Below, one piece after another: positions 1 to 6,794 of a stretch of 34,854 bases of DNA (within the stretch, counting starts at the first letter, position 1; every line of letters starts with the position of its first letter). The translations under genes and the position numbers were made by a program. Source of the DNA: Clostridia bacterium. GTDB lineage: Bacteria > Bacillota > Clostridia > RUG12999. The notes under the pieces were generated by a model, which did not search any database, was not told the origin of the DNA, and was given only the letters and a program-made list of their open reading frames with translations. The stretch covers positions 1-34,854 of the forward strand of contig JAAWTG010000030.1 of the NCBI GenBank assembly GCA_022801925.1, given 5' to 3'.

Positions 1-1
1 A

Positions 2-118
2 AGGCAAGGAAAAGGTTCCTTTGCATACTGGGCGTATGGAAAGCGGTTCTTTGACGCCGCATTTACGAAAAATTTTCCCTGCATGGCGTATAAGATTCGG
101 CGCTCTTATGCCAAGTAG
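2..118 (+). CDS. 3' end of an unidentified protein (partial)
   Basis: An open frame enters from the left edge and ends at TAG 116-118 after 38 visible codons. The visible C-terminus is basic and aromatic (it contains YGKRFFDAAFTKNFP and ends IRRSYAK), which is compatible with the tail of a soluble enzyme, but I do not recognise the family. The next gene starts 57 bp downstream with its own ribosome site, so the two may share a transcript. The reading frame being open is weak evidence by itself; the composition looks coding. Confidence 0.45.
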   Translation, partial: RQGKGSFAYWAYGKRFFDAAFTKNFPCMAYKIRRSYAK

Positions 119-175
119 ATGAGCGGACGGCATCGAATACCGGCAAATATTACATCCGTTACGGAGGGTTTTATC

Positions 176-973
176 ATGAACAAAAACACATATAAGACGG
201 TTACTTTTGCGAAAGGCGAAATGCATGTATACGATTTTGGCAATATGAAGCTGCACGCTTACAAAACAAATGATTTGATTAACGACGAAGTTTTCATCGT
301 CCAAAAAGACGGTCAAGCGGTTGTCATTGAATCGCCTTGCTTCTTTGACAACAACAAAGAGCTGGAAGCCTATCTTGACAGCTTGCAGGTCAAAACAGCA
401 GGTATGCTGATTGCCTATCACGGCGCAGGCGCAAGCTGCTGTAAAAATGTTCCGAAATATGCAACGCAAAATGCGAAAGACTATTCCGAGAGCGGCGGCG
501 GCAAAGCCCTGATTGACAATTTCACGGCGGCGTTCGGCGATGCGTTTGATAACGGAATCCATACCATCACCAACATCATCGGCGCGGGCATAAATGTCAT
601 TGGCGGCATTGAATTTATCATCACGCCGACTGCCGACGCGTTTGACATTGCCATTCCCGAACTCAACGCCGTCTATACGCACATGCTCGGTCACGACTGC
701 CATTCCATTGTTGCCGGCGCAGGTCATGCGGACGCAATGATTGCACAGTTAAAAGACTATATCGCAATAGGGTATGATTTGATTTTAACGTCCCACTATA
801 CGCCTGAGGATTTAAAAGATGCAGAAACGAAAATCGCTTATCTGGAAAATCTGAAAGAAATTGCGGCGGCGTGCAGCGGCGCAGACGAATTCAAGGAACA
901 AGTGAACCAGCGCTATGGTAACTATTCCGGCGGGAATTATCTGGACATGACAGCAGGATTTTTCTTCGCTTAA
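176..973 (+). CDS. Metallo-beta-lactamase-fold-like protein with aberrant metal motif
   Basis: 265 residues from ATG 176, chosen because GGAGGG at 163-168 lies 7 bp upstream; an in-frame ATG at 119 has no ribosome site and would add an unlikely basic leader. The N-terminal half has the strand pattern of the MBL fold (EVFIVQKDGQAVVIESP, then LQVKTAGMLIAYH), and GHDCH plus DLILTSHYTPED near residues 185-230 resemble later MBL motifs. Where active hydrolases carry HxHxDH, this protein has HGAGASCC, so two ligands are missing and two cysteines are adjacent. No signal peptide or membrane segment is visible, so it is probably cytoplasmic. The fold assignment is inference; function is unknown. It is followed directly by a strong terminator shared with ypeB. 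Confidence 0.6.
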   Translation: MNKNTYKTVTFAKGEMHVYDFGNMKLHAYKTNDLINDEVFIVQKDGQAVVIESPCFFDNNKELEAYLDSLQVKTAGMLIAYHGAGASCCKNVPKYATQNAKDYSESGGGKALIDNFTAAFGDAFDNGIHTITNIIGAGINVIGGIEFIITPTADAFDIAIPELNAVYTHMLGHDCHSIVAGAGHADAMIAQLKDYIAIGYDLILTSHYTPEDLKDAETKIAYLENLKEIAAACSGADEFKEQVNQRYGNYSGGNYLDMTAGFFFA

Positions 974-990
974 ATCGCTTCCTGCCTATA

Positions 991-1028
991 AAAAAAGTGA
1001 GAACGGACATGTCTGTTCTCACTTTTTT
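991..1028. terminator. Bidirectional rho-independent terminator
   Basis: AAAAAAGTGAGAAC pairs with GTTCTCACTTTTTT around a short centre. A-tracts and T-tracts on both sides let it stop the convergent MBL-like gene and ypeB. Confidence 0.9.
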
Positions 1029-1035
1029 TATTTAT

Positions 1036-2397
1036 CTACATACTCAATACGCCGGATTCACTTTCCAGCAGCAGCAGGATTTTTTCTTCTAATCCTGTCT
1101 GCGTGTTGATATAAACCAAGAAATTGCGTTCATCTGCTTTACCACGTATTTCATAACATTCGATTTCACTGCCGCCCTCTGTCGGAATCACCGCTAGCGA
1201 CACCGATTCCACCTGCAGCGCAGGACTCACCTTGCTGCGGGCTTCTTCTTCTGAAATTTTTACCTCCTGCACAGTACGCGATTTATGGTTCATAATATAT
1301 CCGGTGGTCTCCACGCCCAGCACCTCGCCGGTATCCATCGCCACTTTCACCTTAATCAAATCCGGATAAACGATATAGCCGTTTTGTTCCGTGGCATAGT
1401 TGATGGTTGCAACATTGTCCAGTACTTCATAATAACTGTCTTTTAAATTATGATATCCTTTCACGCTCAAGAACGCGCGCCCCATCTGTTTTGCTTCCTG
1501 CATGGAAAGCTTTTGCTCCGTCACCGGACGGTTATCCAACATCCAAGCCACATATCCGCCCGCTTTTGTCACATCAATATTGATAGCGCGTCCACGGTCT
1601 GTCGGGTCGGGATAGGCAACAAAGGAATAGGTTGGCATGTTGCCCGCCTTTTCAGAAGAAATTTCCACCACACCGGCGCGGTCGCCTAAAAATTCTTTCA
1701 CGCGCGCTTTCGCATCTTCCACCGAAAGTTCCGGCTGGTTCTGCGTCATAACCGGCATTCTGCTCTGCACATGTGACGAAAATGGACCGTCATAAACCAG
1801 CGCGGGATAGTCCACAAACTCTTTTTCCATTTCTCCCATTGCAGCGGGCATATCGCTGTCTCCGGCGCTTACCATATTATTCAGACGCGAAAGCGTCATT
1901 GTTCCTTGATATAATTTGTCCTGCATACTGCCCAAACTGCTGACAAGTTCCTGACTATAGTTTTTCAGCTGCCGCAGCACCTGATATTCTTCATTTGTCA
2001 CAGGCTGGTCGCTGAACGCTTTCAGTGACAGCGTATAGGTATAGTCTCCCACCTGGCTTAAAAACCGGCTGGTATTTTCCAGTTGTACGTCTGACAGCGG
2101 CAGTTGCCCCAGACATGCTTTGGCAGATTCGGCTTTGGCATTGATTTCATTCGCCAGCGTCACCGCCTGCCGCGGATTTGTCACCAGCATTCCTTTTTCT
2201 AGCGCAATTTCAATGTCGCGCACATCGTCGTTAATTTGGTGAAATGCGCGCGCATATTGGCTTTCCACTGCCATTTGATATTTTCTCGATTCCAATGTCT
2301 TATACACCGCGCCGGCGACCGCCAGCACTGCTATGACCGACAGTGTCACAATCCATACGGTTATTTTATCAATGGTGTGTCTTCTTACATGTTCCAT
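1036..2397 (-). CDS. ypeB: Germination protein YpeB
   Basis: 453 residues. YpeB is a spore inner-membrane protein needed for stable assembly of the cortex-lytic enzyme SleB; the two protect each other until germination. Residues about 10-32 form the single N-terminal membrane anchor after a short basic start. Next comes a long helical region (about 40-190, many acidic and Gln residues) and then a conserved segment (YPALVYDGPFSSHV). The C-terminal half consists of PepSY-type repeats (for example TYSFVAYPDPTDRGRAINID and the VGVETTGYIMNH-like segment before the end). Length matches the family (about 450). It lies 23 bp downstream of the sleB-like gene, the usual sleB-ypeB arrangement. Expression in the forespore is expected from the family. 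Identification is confident. Confidence 0.9.
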   Translation of the reverse strand: MEHVRRHTIDKITVWIVTLSVIAVLAVAGAVYKTLESRKYQMAVESQYARAFHQINDDVRDIEIALEKGMLVTNPRQAVTLANEINAKAESAKACLGQLPLSDVQLENTSRFLSQVGDYTYTLSLKAFSDQPVTNEEYQVLRQLKNYSQELVSSLGSMQDKLYQGTMTLSRLNNMVSAGDSDMPAAMGEMEKEFVDYPALVYDGPFSSHVQSRMPVMTQNQPELSVEDAKARVKEFLGDRAGVVEISSEKAGNMPTYSFVAYPDPTDRGRAINIDVTKAGGYVAWMLDNRPVTEQKLSMQEAKQMGRAFLSVKGYHNLKDSYYEVLDNVATINYATEQNGYIVYPDLIKVKVAMDTGEVLGVETTGYIMNHKSRTVQEVKISEEEARSKVSPALQVESVSLAVIPTEGGSEIECYEIRGKADERNFLVYINTQTGLEEKILLLLESESGVLSM

Positions 2398-2420
2398 CCT
2401 GTTTTCCCCTTTCGACTATT

Positions 2421-2900
2421 TTATTGCGCAAATACGTGTTTCCCGATTCGGCATATCACTTCTCTGGAATATATCCACTTGTTTGTCGTTTTTTCCGGAT
2501 TATAGTAATAAATCGCACCGCCCGATGGGTCCCAGCCGTTCATAGCGTCCTCACACGCTTGGTAAACAGTCGAATCTGTTGAAATCGGCACGTTTATTTG
2601 TCCGTCCGATACAGCGGTAAATGCGCCCGGTTGATAGATAACGCCCGCCAGCGTGTTGGGGAAAGACGGATGTTTCACACGGTTTAAAATAACCGCCGCT
2701 ACTGCAACCTGTCCCACATAACTTTCGCCGCGCGCTTCCCCATTGACACATCGCGCCAACAATTGAATGTCGCCGCTGCGCGCACTGCCCTGCGCCGCCG
2801 CTGTCATGACCGGAACGTCCTGTTTTTGTAGTATAAGCAGTGCGCTGCCGCCCACTGCAATGATACCTGCTAATGCAATGATGAAAAGTCTTTTTTTCAT
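2421..2900 (-). CDS. sleB: SleB-like spore cortex-lytic enzyme (short form)
   Basis: 159 residues from the ATG at 2900, preceded by AGGAGG (2910-2915). Residues about 4-24 form a signal peptide or membrane anchor. The rest is a Hydrolase_2 domain, the lytic transglycosylase catalytic domain of SleB/CwlJ that cuts spore cortex peptidoglycan during germination. NGEARGE supplies the expected catalytic glutamate (E55), followed by VAAVILNRVKHPSFP and YYYNPEKTTNKW typical of the family. Bacillus SleB is about 300 residues with an N-terminal peptidoglycan-binding domain; that domain is absent here, as in several clostridial versions. The gene sits between spoIIR (13 bp upstream) and ypeB (23 bp downstream). 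Partnership with YpeB supports the SleB rather than CwlJ assignment. Confidence 0.85.
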   Translation of the reverse strand: MKKRLFIIALAGIIAVGGSALLILQKQDVPVMTAAAQGSARSGDIQLLARCVNGEARGESYVGQVAVAAVILNRVKHPSFPNTLAGVIYQPGAFTAVSDGQINVPISTDSTVYQACEDAMNGWDPSGGAIYYYNPEKTTNKWIYSREVICRIGKHVFAQ

Positions 2901-2913
2901 TCCCTCATTCCTC

Positions 2914-3639
2914 CTAATGTTTTTTTCCCTCTGCCCGCAGCCAGTCCAGCAGTTTAAAACGGATTTCAAATTTCGGCTGTCCATCTTCTGTCACGACTGC
3001 GCCGTCTTCTTCGTCTTCCGCTGCCACATTGGTGATTGCCATTCTGGTATTAGCAGAAATTTTATTCAGAGATTCCTCCGGCATTCCGGCAGTACTCTCT
3101 TCCACAAAGCATAGCGGCGGGAACATCACGCACCACCAGTTATGCCCTGCACCTTCGCCAATCAAAACGCGCAGCGCAGGATATCGTCCGGCAGGCAGCG
3201 TAACGTTGCCATACCGGCGCAAGGGAAAATCAAAAACGCCAAGCTGTACGCTGACCGGATAATCATATCCCTGTTTTTGAATTTCGTCCAGCGCCACAGC
3301 GCGGATATCCGCCATGTGACTGCGAATTTGCTGTTCCGCTTCCGCCGTATTTTGCGCTTCCTCCAGCGGCAAACAAGTCTCCGCCAGAATGCGGTCGCGC
3401 ACCTTCATTTTTAATGCCTGATCCGCTTCACTGTCGCTGTTTGCCAATACGTGAAACCGAATCAGTTCCCCGTCATACATAACGTCCTTCCCGTTACTGC
3501 TTCCTGTGACAACCGCTGCTGAAACTATCAAACTCAGCATGACGGCTGCCGCTGCCGACATACAGGCAAGCCGCACTGCTGCGGTCGCTAAAAATTTTTG
3601 TTTCCATTCACCCCAGATACATTGTAATTTTTCTTTCAT
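2914..3639 (-). CDS. spoIIR: Stage II sporulation protein R
   Basis: 241 residues. SpoIIR is the secreted forespore signal that triggers SpoIIGA to process pro-sigma-E in the mother cell. It has an N-terminal hydrophobic segment (about residues 22-46) after a basic stretch, then the conserved SpoIIR core: IRFHVLANSDSEADQALKMKVRD, a helical section, and HNWWCVMFPPLCF, the family hallmark. ATG 3639 follows AGGGTG. It heads an operon with the sleB-like and ypeB genes, 13 bp before the first. A candidate sigma-F promoter is at 3711-3739. In Bacillus spoIIR is monocistronic; linkage to germination genes here is notable. Identification is confident. Confidence 0.92.
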   Translation of the reverse strand: MKEKLQCIWGEWKQKFLATAAVRLACMSAAAAVMLSLIVSAAVVTGSSNGKDVMYDGELIRFHVLANSDSEADQALKMKVRDRILAETCLPLEEAQNTAEAEQQIRSHMADIRAVALDEIQKQGYDYPVSVQLGVFDFPLRRYGNVTLPAGRYPALRVLIGEGAGHNWWCVMFPPLCFVEESTAGMPEESLNKISANTRMAITNVAAEDEEDGAVVTEDGQPKFEIRFKLLDWLRAEGKKH

Positions 3640-3710
3640 CTTATTTCACCCTACTTTTCTTCATACGCAAATCAAATTTTTCATTCAGTGGTAATTTTCG
3701 TTGTAATAAC

Positions 3711-3739
3711 ATTGTTTACCTATCTTTTTGATTTTATAC
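3711..3739 (-). promoter_or_regulatory. Candidate sigma-F-type promoter of spoIIR operon
   Basis: Read on the minus strand: GTATA (3735-3739), 14-bp spacer, GGTAAACAAT (3711-3720). This resembles the forespore sigma-F/G consensus (GYATA, about 15 bp, GGnnAnAnT). The start would be about 65 nt before spoIIR, which is sigma-F dependent in Bacillus. No good sigma-A promoter competes here. Match by eye only. Confidence 0.5.
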
Positions 3740-3780
3740 CAGCGTACAAAAAAATTTCATTATAAAAAAACACCGGACTT

Positions 3781-3804
3781 TGAACCGTCCCCAAAAGGTT
3801 AGAC
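3781..3804 (+). repeat. Left terminal inverted repeat of IS element
   Basis: TGAACCGTCCCCAAAAGG then TTAGAC. It matches the reverse complement of 4387-4410 in its CCCCAAAA and TTAGAC core. Confidence 0.8.
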
Positions 3805-3835
3805 CAAAATCTACGATTGGGAGGTCGGTTTTTTC

Positions 3836-4346
3836 ATGGCAACATATATGTATTGGCAAAAGCGATTTGACAGAGAAAACCCTAATAAAGAACTTGAAGA
3901 TAAGATCATTGAAATTCGTAAAGAACACAAGGATTTCGGCTATCGCAGAGTTTGTGGTGAATTGAGAAATCAGGATATACGAGCTAATAAGAAACGAGTT
4001 CAAAAAATAATGCAAAAGCTGAATCTTCAAGTGACTTCATTTACTCGCAAAAGCCGTAAATATAGTTCATATAAAGGTAATGTAGGAAAAATTGCACCTA
4101 ATAGGATTAACAGACGTTTTAACACAAGTATCCCACATCAAAAGATAACTACGGATACGACCGAATTTAAGTATTATGCGATAAACAATAAAGCAAGAAA
4201 TGTATTACGGAATTACATATTACAGCTTTGATGAGCTTAAAGAAACTATTGAAAGATATATAAAATATTACAATGAGAAAAGAATTAAAGAGAGACTTGG
4301 GTGGATGAGTCCGGTACAATATCGTCTCAACGCTTTGGCTGCATAA
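3836..4346 (+). pseudogene. IS3-family OrfB transposase, internal out-of-frame deletion
   Basis: The first frame (from ATG 3836) has the normal OrfB N-terminus: MYWQKRFDRENP, then HKDFGYRRVCGELR, and IPHQKITTDTTEFKYYA, the start of the rve core with its first Asp. Near 4190 the sequence jumps. From 4191 in a +1-shifted frame it reads KQEMYYGITYYSFDELKE, then NEKRIKERLGWMSPVQYRL and TAA 344-346 of that block (4344-4346), the normal OrfB C-terminus. About 110 codons with the second Asp and the Glu of the DDE triad are therefore deleted, and the frame is broken. The first frame alone ends at 4231 after a short nonsense tail. It cannot make active transposase. Confidence 0.88.
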
Positions 4347-4348
4347 AA

Positions 4349-4381
4349 ATAGCGTAGCAGTCATTAAAACTACTACGCTAT
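4349..4381 (+). terminator. Hairpin at the 3' end of the IS
   Basis: TAGCGTAG (4350-4357) pairs with CTACGCTA (4373-4380) directly after the transposase stop, with a T-rich run shortly downstream. It is probably the element's own terminator. Confidence 0.6.
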
Positions 4382-4386
4382 AAAAA

Positions 4387-4410
4387 GTCTAATTTTTTGG
4401 GGGCACATCA
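4387..4410 (+). repeat. Right terminal inverted repeat of IS element
   Basis: GTCTAATTTTTTGGGGGC then ACATCA, the inverted partner of 3781-3804. Confidence 0.8.
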
Positions 4411-4443
4411 TTTATCAAAAGTCCGGCGTGGTTTTCGTTTCTT

Positions 4444-5001
4444 CTATTTTTTCTTTTCCTCATCGCTGCCATCTAAAATCTGCGACAAACATTGATAAAA
4501 CCCTGCATAAAGTTCATTGCGTTTCTCCTTCAACTTGTGTTTGGTTTCAAGCGCTTCCTCTCTGCCCGACACCCGAAACGCAATTTCAAGCTGTGGCAGA
4601 CGGCTTTCGCGATAGGTACATTTCACCAAATAGGAAATATCATCCAGCGGCACATAGTCCACCTGAAATTCCTCACTGCGTTTTTCTTCTTTCAATTGTT
4701 CCTGCACGAGTTTTGTCAGCTCTTCGCGGCGTGGCAGCGGCAGCTTTTTCACAAAAATTTCAATCGCTTCCTCGCCCTCTTTTGTCAGCATGTGATATTG
4801 TTCTGCTTTGTAGTTATAGGAATGGACAAATTCCGACTGGTTCAGTTCATACAGCGCTTGCTTGAGATCAAAATAATTGACTGCATAGGCTTCTACCAAA
4901 ATGTGAATCATGGCATCCTCCGGCACAGCGTTGTTATATTTATGAATGATATATAAAATTGCAATTTTAAGCGTTGACGGTCGTTTAATGACAGGTTCCA
5001 C
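4444..5001 (-). CDS. DUF4364 family protein (predicted winged-helix)
   Basis: 185 residues from GTG 5001, with GGATGTG about 9 nt upstream. The N-terminal 70 residues (KRPSTLKIAILYIIHKYNN, then the LKQALYELNQSEFVHSY segment and YHMLTKEGEEAI) have the helix pattern of a small winged-helix DNA-binding domain of the kind found in DUF4364, a family widespread in Clostridia with no assigned role. The rest is a mixed alpha/beta region (about 115-160) and a charged tail ending DEEKKK. No signal peptide or membrane segment is visible. Its terminator has been split by the IS just downstream, so read-through toward spoIIR may be altered. Family call by recollection of the pattern; function unknown. Confidence 0.7.
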   Translation of the reverse strand: MEPVIKRPSTLKIAILYIIHKYNNAVPEDAMIHILVEAYAVNYFDLKQALYELNQSEFVHSYNYKAEQYHMLTKEGEEAIEIFVKKLPLPRREELTKLVQEQLKEEKRSEEFQVDYVPLDDISYLVKCTYRESRLPQLEIAFRVSGREEALETKHKLKEKRNELYAGFYQCLSQILDGSDEEKKK

Positions 5002-5027
5002 ACTATCACATCCTTTATCTTTATATC

Positions 5028-5366
5028 AAATTGCAAAACAATTTTATCCTTACGCACGAGGACAGTTCTGAGTCGTCTCCCAACGCGGAACCTCCTATAT
5101 CGTTTGCGCAGCGCCGGTTTCGAGCGAAGCGAAGAAACGATTCGGCGGTGCTTTCTCATTCATGCAATCTTCGGACACGTGCCGAAGATTGCATACCCTA
5201 CAGCGTTCGGAGTGCCGCATCACGCGGCGCGACGCGCGAGCAAAGAACGCTGCTTAGGGGGATTCCGACAAGGGGGACGGCATGACGGCGAATAAAAATG
5301 AGCCGGAAGAAGTCCCCCTTTCGAAAGCACTTTGCGTATATTATACCATAATTGCAAAGCAATTTC
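5028..5366. repeat. Hairpin-rich intergenic repeat element A
   Basis: This gene-free stretch between divergent genes holds consecutive inverted repeats: ATCGTTT 5099-5105 with 5135-5141; ATGCAATCTTCGG 5162-5174 with 5182-5194 (13 perfect pairs); CAGCGTTC 5201-5208 with 5245-5252; AAGGGGGAC 5270-5278 with 5312-5320. Both borders carry AATTGCAAA-type palindromes (about 5029-5045 and 5350-5366). The last hairpin shares AGGGGGAC..GAAGTCCCC and a following TTCG with the element at 29971-30012. I see no credible gene in it. Confidence 0.6.
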
Positions 5367-5369
5367 AAC

Positions 5370-5398
5370 TTGACGCGGCAGATAATTTCCACTATAAT
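5370..5398 (+). promoter_or_regulatory. Sigma-A promoter of the small membrane protein gene
   Basis: TTGACG (5370-5375), 17 bp, TATAAT (5393-5398). Start near 5405, leader about 58 nt. Confidence 0.8.
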
Positions 5399-5462
5399 AT
5401 TGTATAGTATCTTTCGGCAGAATTTTCCGTTAAAGAAGGACAATAAAAATGAGGTGACACGT

Positions 5463-5891
5463 TTGAAACGAAGAATTGGACTGATTCTTGCATTTGTAAT
5501 AGTTATTGGACTCATCGCACTAACCACGCTGCGTTTGCCTGTTCCGGCGGACAAGCTGGCGTTAATCAGTGCAGAAGGAGAGGGTTCTCGTATTGTGGTC
5601 AAAGGACAAATCACAGCGCCGCTGCGGTTTGTCTCCGGTATTGAATATGAAAACACAGCAGAAGGCAGAACAAAAATCCGCGTACTCTCCACTTTCCGAC
5701 TCAAAGGACAAAAAGAGTTTACGGTAAACGTAAACAACAGTGAAGGAGCCGTGAAAGAAATTGTGTTCTATGATAAATCCGGCGGGGAAAAGAGCGTTTG
5801 GGAAGGCAAAATCTTGCCGCAGCAAACGCCTGCGGCTACGCCGATTCCGGACGCCGCGCTGTCTGCTGCGCCGACACCCTCTTCCGAATAA
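5463..5891 (+). CDS. Small membrane-anchored extracytoplasmic protein, unknown function
   Basis: 142 residues from TTG 5463, chosen because GAGGTG (5451-5456) lies just upstream and the promoter at 5370-5398 rules out earlier starts. After a basic KRRIG start, residues about 5-22 form a hydrophobic anchor. The outside part (about 30-115) is predicted mostly beta (RIVVKGQITAPLRF, then TKIRVLSTFRLKGQKEFTVNV), like a small beta-sandwich. The tail is rich in Ala, Pro and Thr (QQTPAATPIPDAALSAAPTP), a flexible linker or glycosylation-prone end. No family recognised. A terminator follows at 5967. A two-codon ATGAGGTGA overlaps the ribosome site, probably by chance. Confidence 0.65.
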   Translation: MKRRIGLILAFVIVIGLIALTTLRLPVPADKLALISAEGEGSRIVVKGQITAPLRFVSGIEYENTAEGRTKIRVLSTFRLKGQKEFTVNVNNSEGAVKEIVFYDKSGGEKSVWEGKILPQQTPAATPIPDAALSAAPTPSSE

Positions 5892-5966
5892 GCAAAAAAT
5901 TTTCTCCCGCATGGCACAGGAGATTTGATTTTTGTTTGCTTCATACAAAAATGGATAGAAAAACAT

Positions 5967-6016
5967 AAAAAACTCTTGCATTATGCTTTTTCAGCCAAAA
6001 CACAAGAGTTTTTTTT
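5967..6016. terminator. Bidirectional terminator
   Basis: AAAAAACTCTTG (5967-5978) pairs with CAAGAGTTTTTT (6003-6014) around a 24-nt loop. It serves the plus-strand membrane protein gene and the minus-strand lyxose isomerase gene. Confidence 0.85.
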
Positions 6017-6027
6017 CTTTTCTGTCC

Positions 6028-6708
6028 CTATTTCGCCGGCGGATATTCATTGCAAAGCAGGCGGTATGGCGCTTCGTCCTCTTCAATTTTGGGAAAACGT
6101 CCTACGTTTTCATAGAAGCAGTTATCGGTGTTGTCGTCATTACACATGGAAACCTCGCCAATCAGCACATCACCGGTGCCTGGTGCCACGTCAAAATCAT
6201 GATACTGATGCGGCCAAAGTGTGATACTTTCTCCCGGACGAAGTTCCATGCCGGTGCCCGCCGGAACATAATAGCTATGTCCGTCAGCGTTGACCAGCAC
6301 ATCCGTGTCCGCAAGCCCCTTTTGTCCATCATCGTTATACAAATGGATAATCAACGTCCCGCCGCCGCGGTTGATAATATCTTCACTTTTCGTCCAATGA
6401 AAATGCATGGGGGAATGTTGTCCTTCCCGCAGCATCAGCAGTTTTTCCGCATATACTTTTTTGTATTTCGGATTGTTTTGGTTGCCGTTGCGCAGCGTAA
6501 TCAGCGCAAATCCCACTTTTTCAAAATCCCCAAGTCCATAATCCGTGATATCCCAGCCCAGCATGTTATCGCGAATTTCATCGTATTCGTGGTTCTTGGT
6601 GTTCCATTCCTCCGGCGTCAAATGGCAAAACGGCGGTAATGCAAATCCATGTTTTTGTGCCAACTGTTCCATGTCCCGAATGATTTGATTGATTTGCGAA
6701 CGTTTCAT
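6028..6708 (-). CDS. D-lyxose ketol-isomerase
   Basis: 226 residues from ATG 6708 (MKRSQIN), with AGGAAGG upstream. The D-lyxose isomerase family interconverts D-lyxose and D-xylulose and often also acts on D-mannose. It is a cupin: HSPMHFHWTKSEDI gives the two histidines and a glutamate of the metal site, and WPHQYHDFDV the later histidine. LRPGESITLWPHQYH is a family hallmark, as is the N-terminal FALPPFCHLTPEEW. Length fits (about 225). It is cytoplasmic. The neighbours are not pentose genes, so the physiological substrate is open; the glycan genes nearby hint at mannose or lyxose handling. An in-frame upstream ATG at 6750 was rejected for lack of a ribosome site. Confidence 0.85.
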   Translation of the reverse strand: MKRSQINQIIRDMEQLAQKHGFALPPFCHLTPEEWNTKNHEYDEIRDNMLGWDITDYGLGDFEKVGFALITLRNGNQNNPKYKKVYAEKLLMLREGQHSPMHFHWTKSEDIINRGGGTLIIHLYNDDGQKGLADTDVLVNADGHSYYVPAGTGMELRPGESITLWPHQYHDFDVAPGTGDVLIGEVSMCNDDNTDNCFYENVGRFPKIEEDEAPYRLLCNEYPPAK

Positions 6709-6794
6709 TGCATTTTTCCTTCCTCTTCGGACAATATATTTTCTGTTCAAAATTTTTCTACATCAATAATGTATATCGTATTCACAAATATTTT

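Larger units (their letters stand above)
3781..4410 (+). mobile_element. Defective IS3-family element (IS150-like), shortened and MITE-like
   Basis: Ends are imperfect inverted repeats beginning TGAACCGTCCCC and TGATGTGCCCCC, both continuing to CCAAAA..TTAGAC. Between them lie only pieces of the orfB transposase; orfA (the HTH subunit normally encoded upstream) is missing, and the middle of orfB is gone. A full IS3-family copy would be about 1.2-1.5 kb, so roughly half is lost. Both ends look intact, so a complete transposase could in principle act on it in trans. No clear target duplication could be assigned (CTT versus TTT at the flanks). Confidence 0.85.
3764..4430 (-). terminator. Terminator of the DUF4364 gene, split by an insertion element
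   Basis: On the minus strand, CGCCGGACTT (right arm, about 4419-4428) and AAGTCCGGTG followed by seven T (left arm 3771-3780, tract 3764-3770) form a rho-independent terminator with one G-U pair. The 630-bp element 3781-4410 lies between the arms, in what was the loop. The right arm lies just beyond the DUF4364 stop, as expected for that gene. Confidence 0.65.

Noticed and set aside
3774-4416. Target-site duplication around the IS
   Set aside because: The flanks read CTT and TTT; the terminal base is ambiguous, so no duplication can be claimed.
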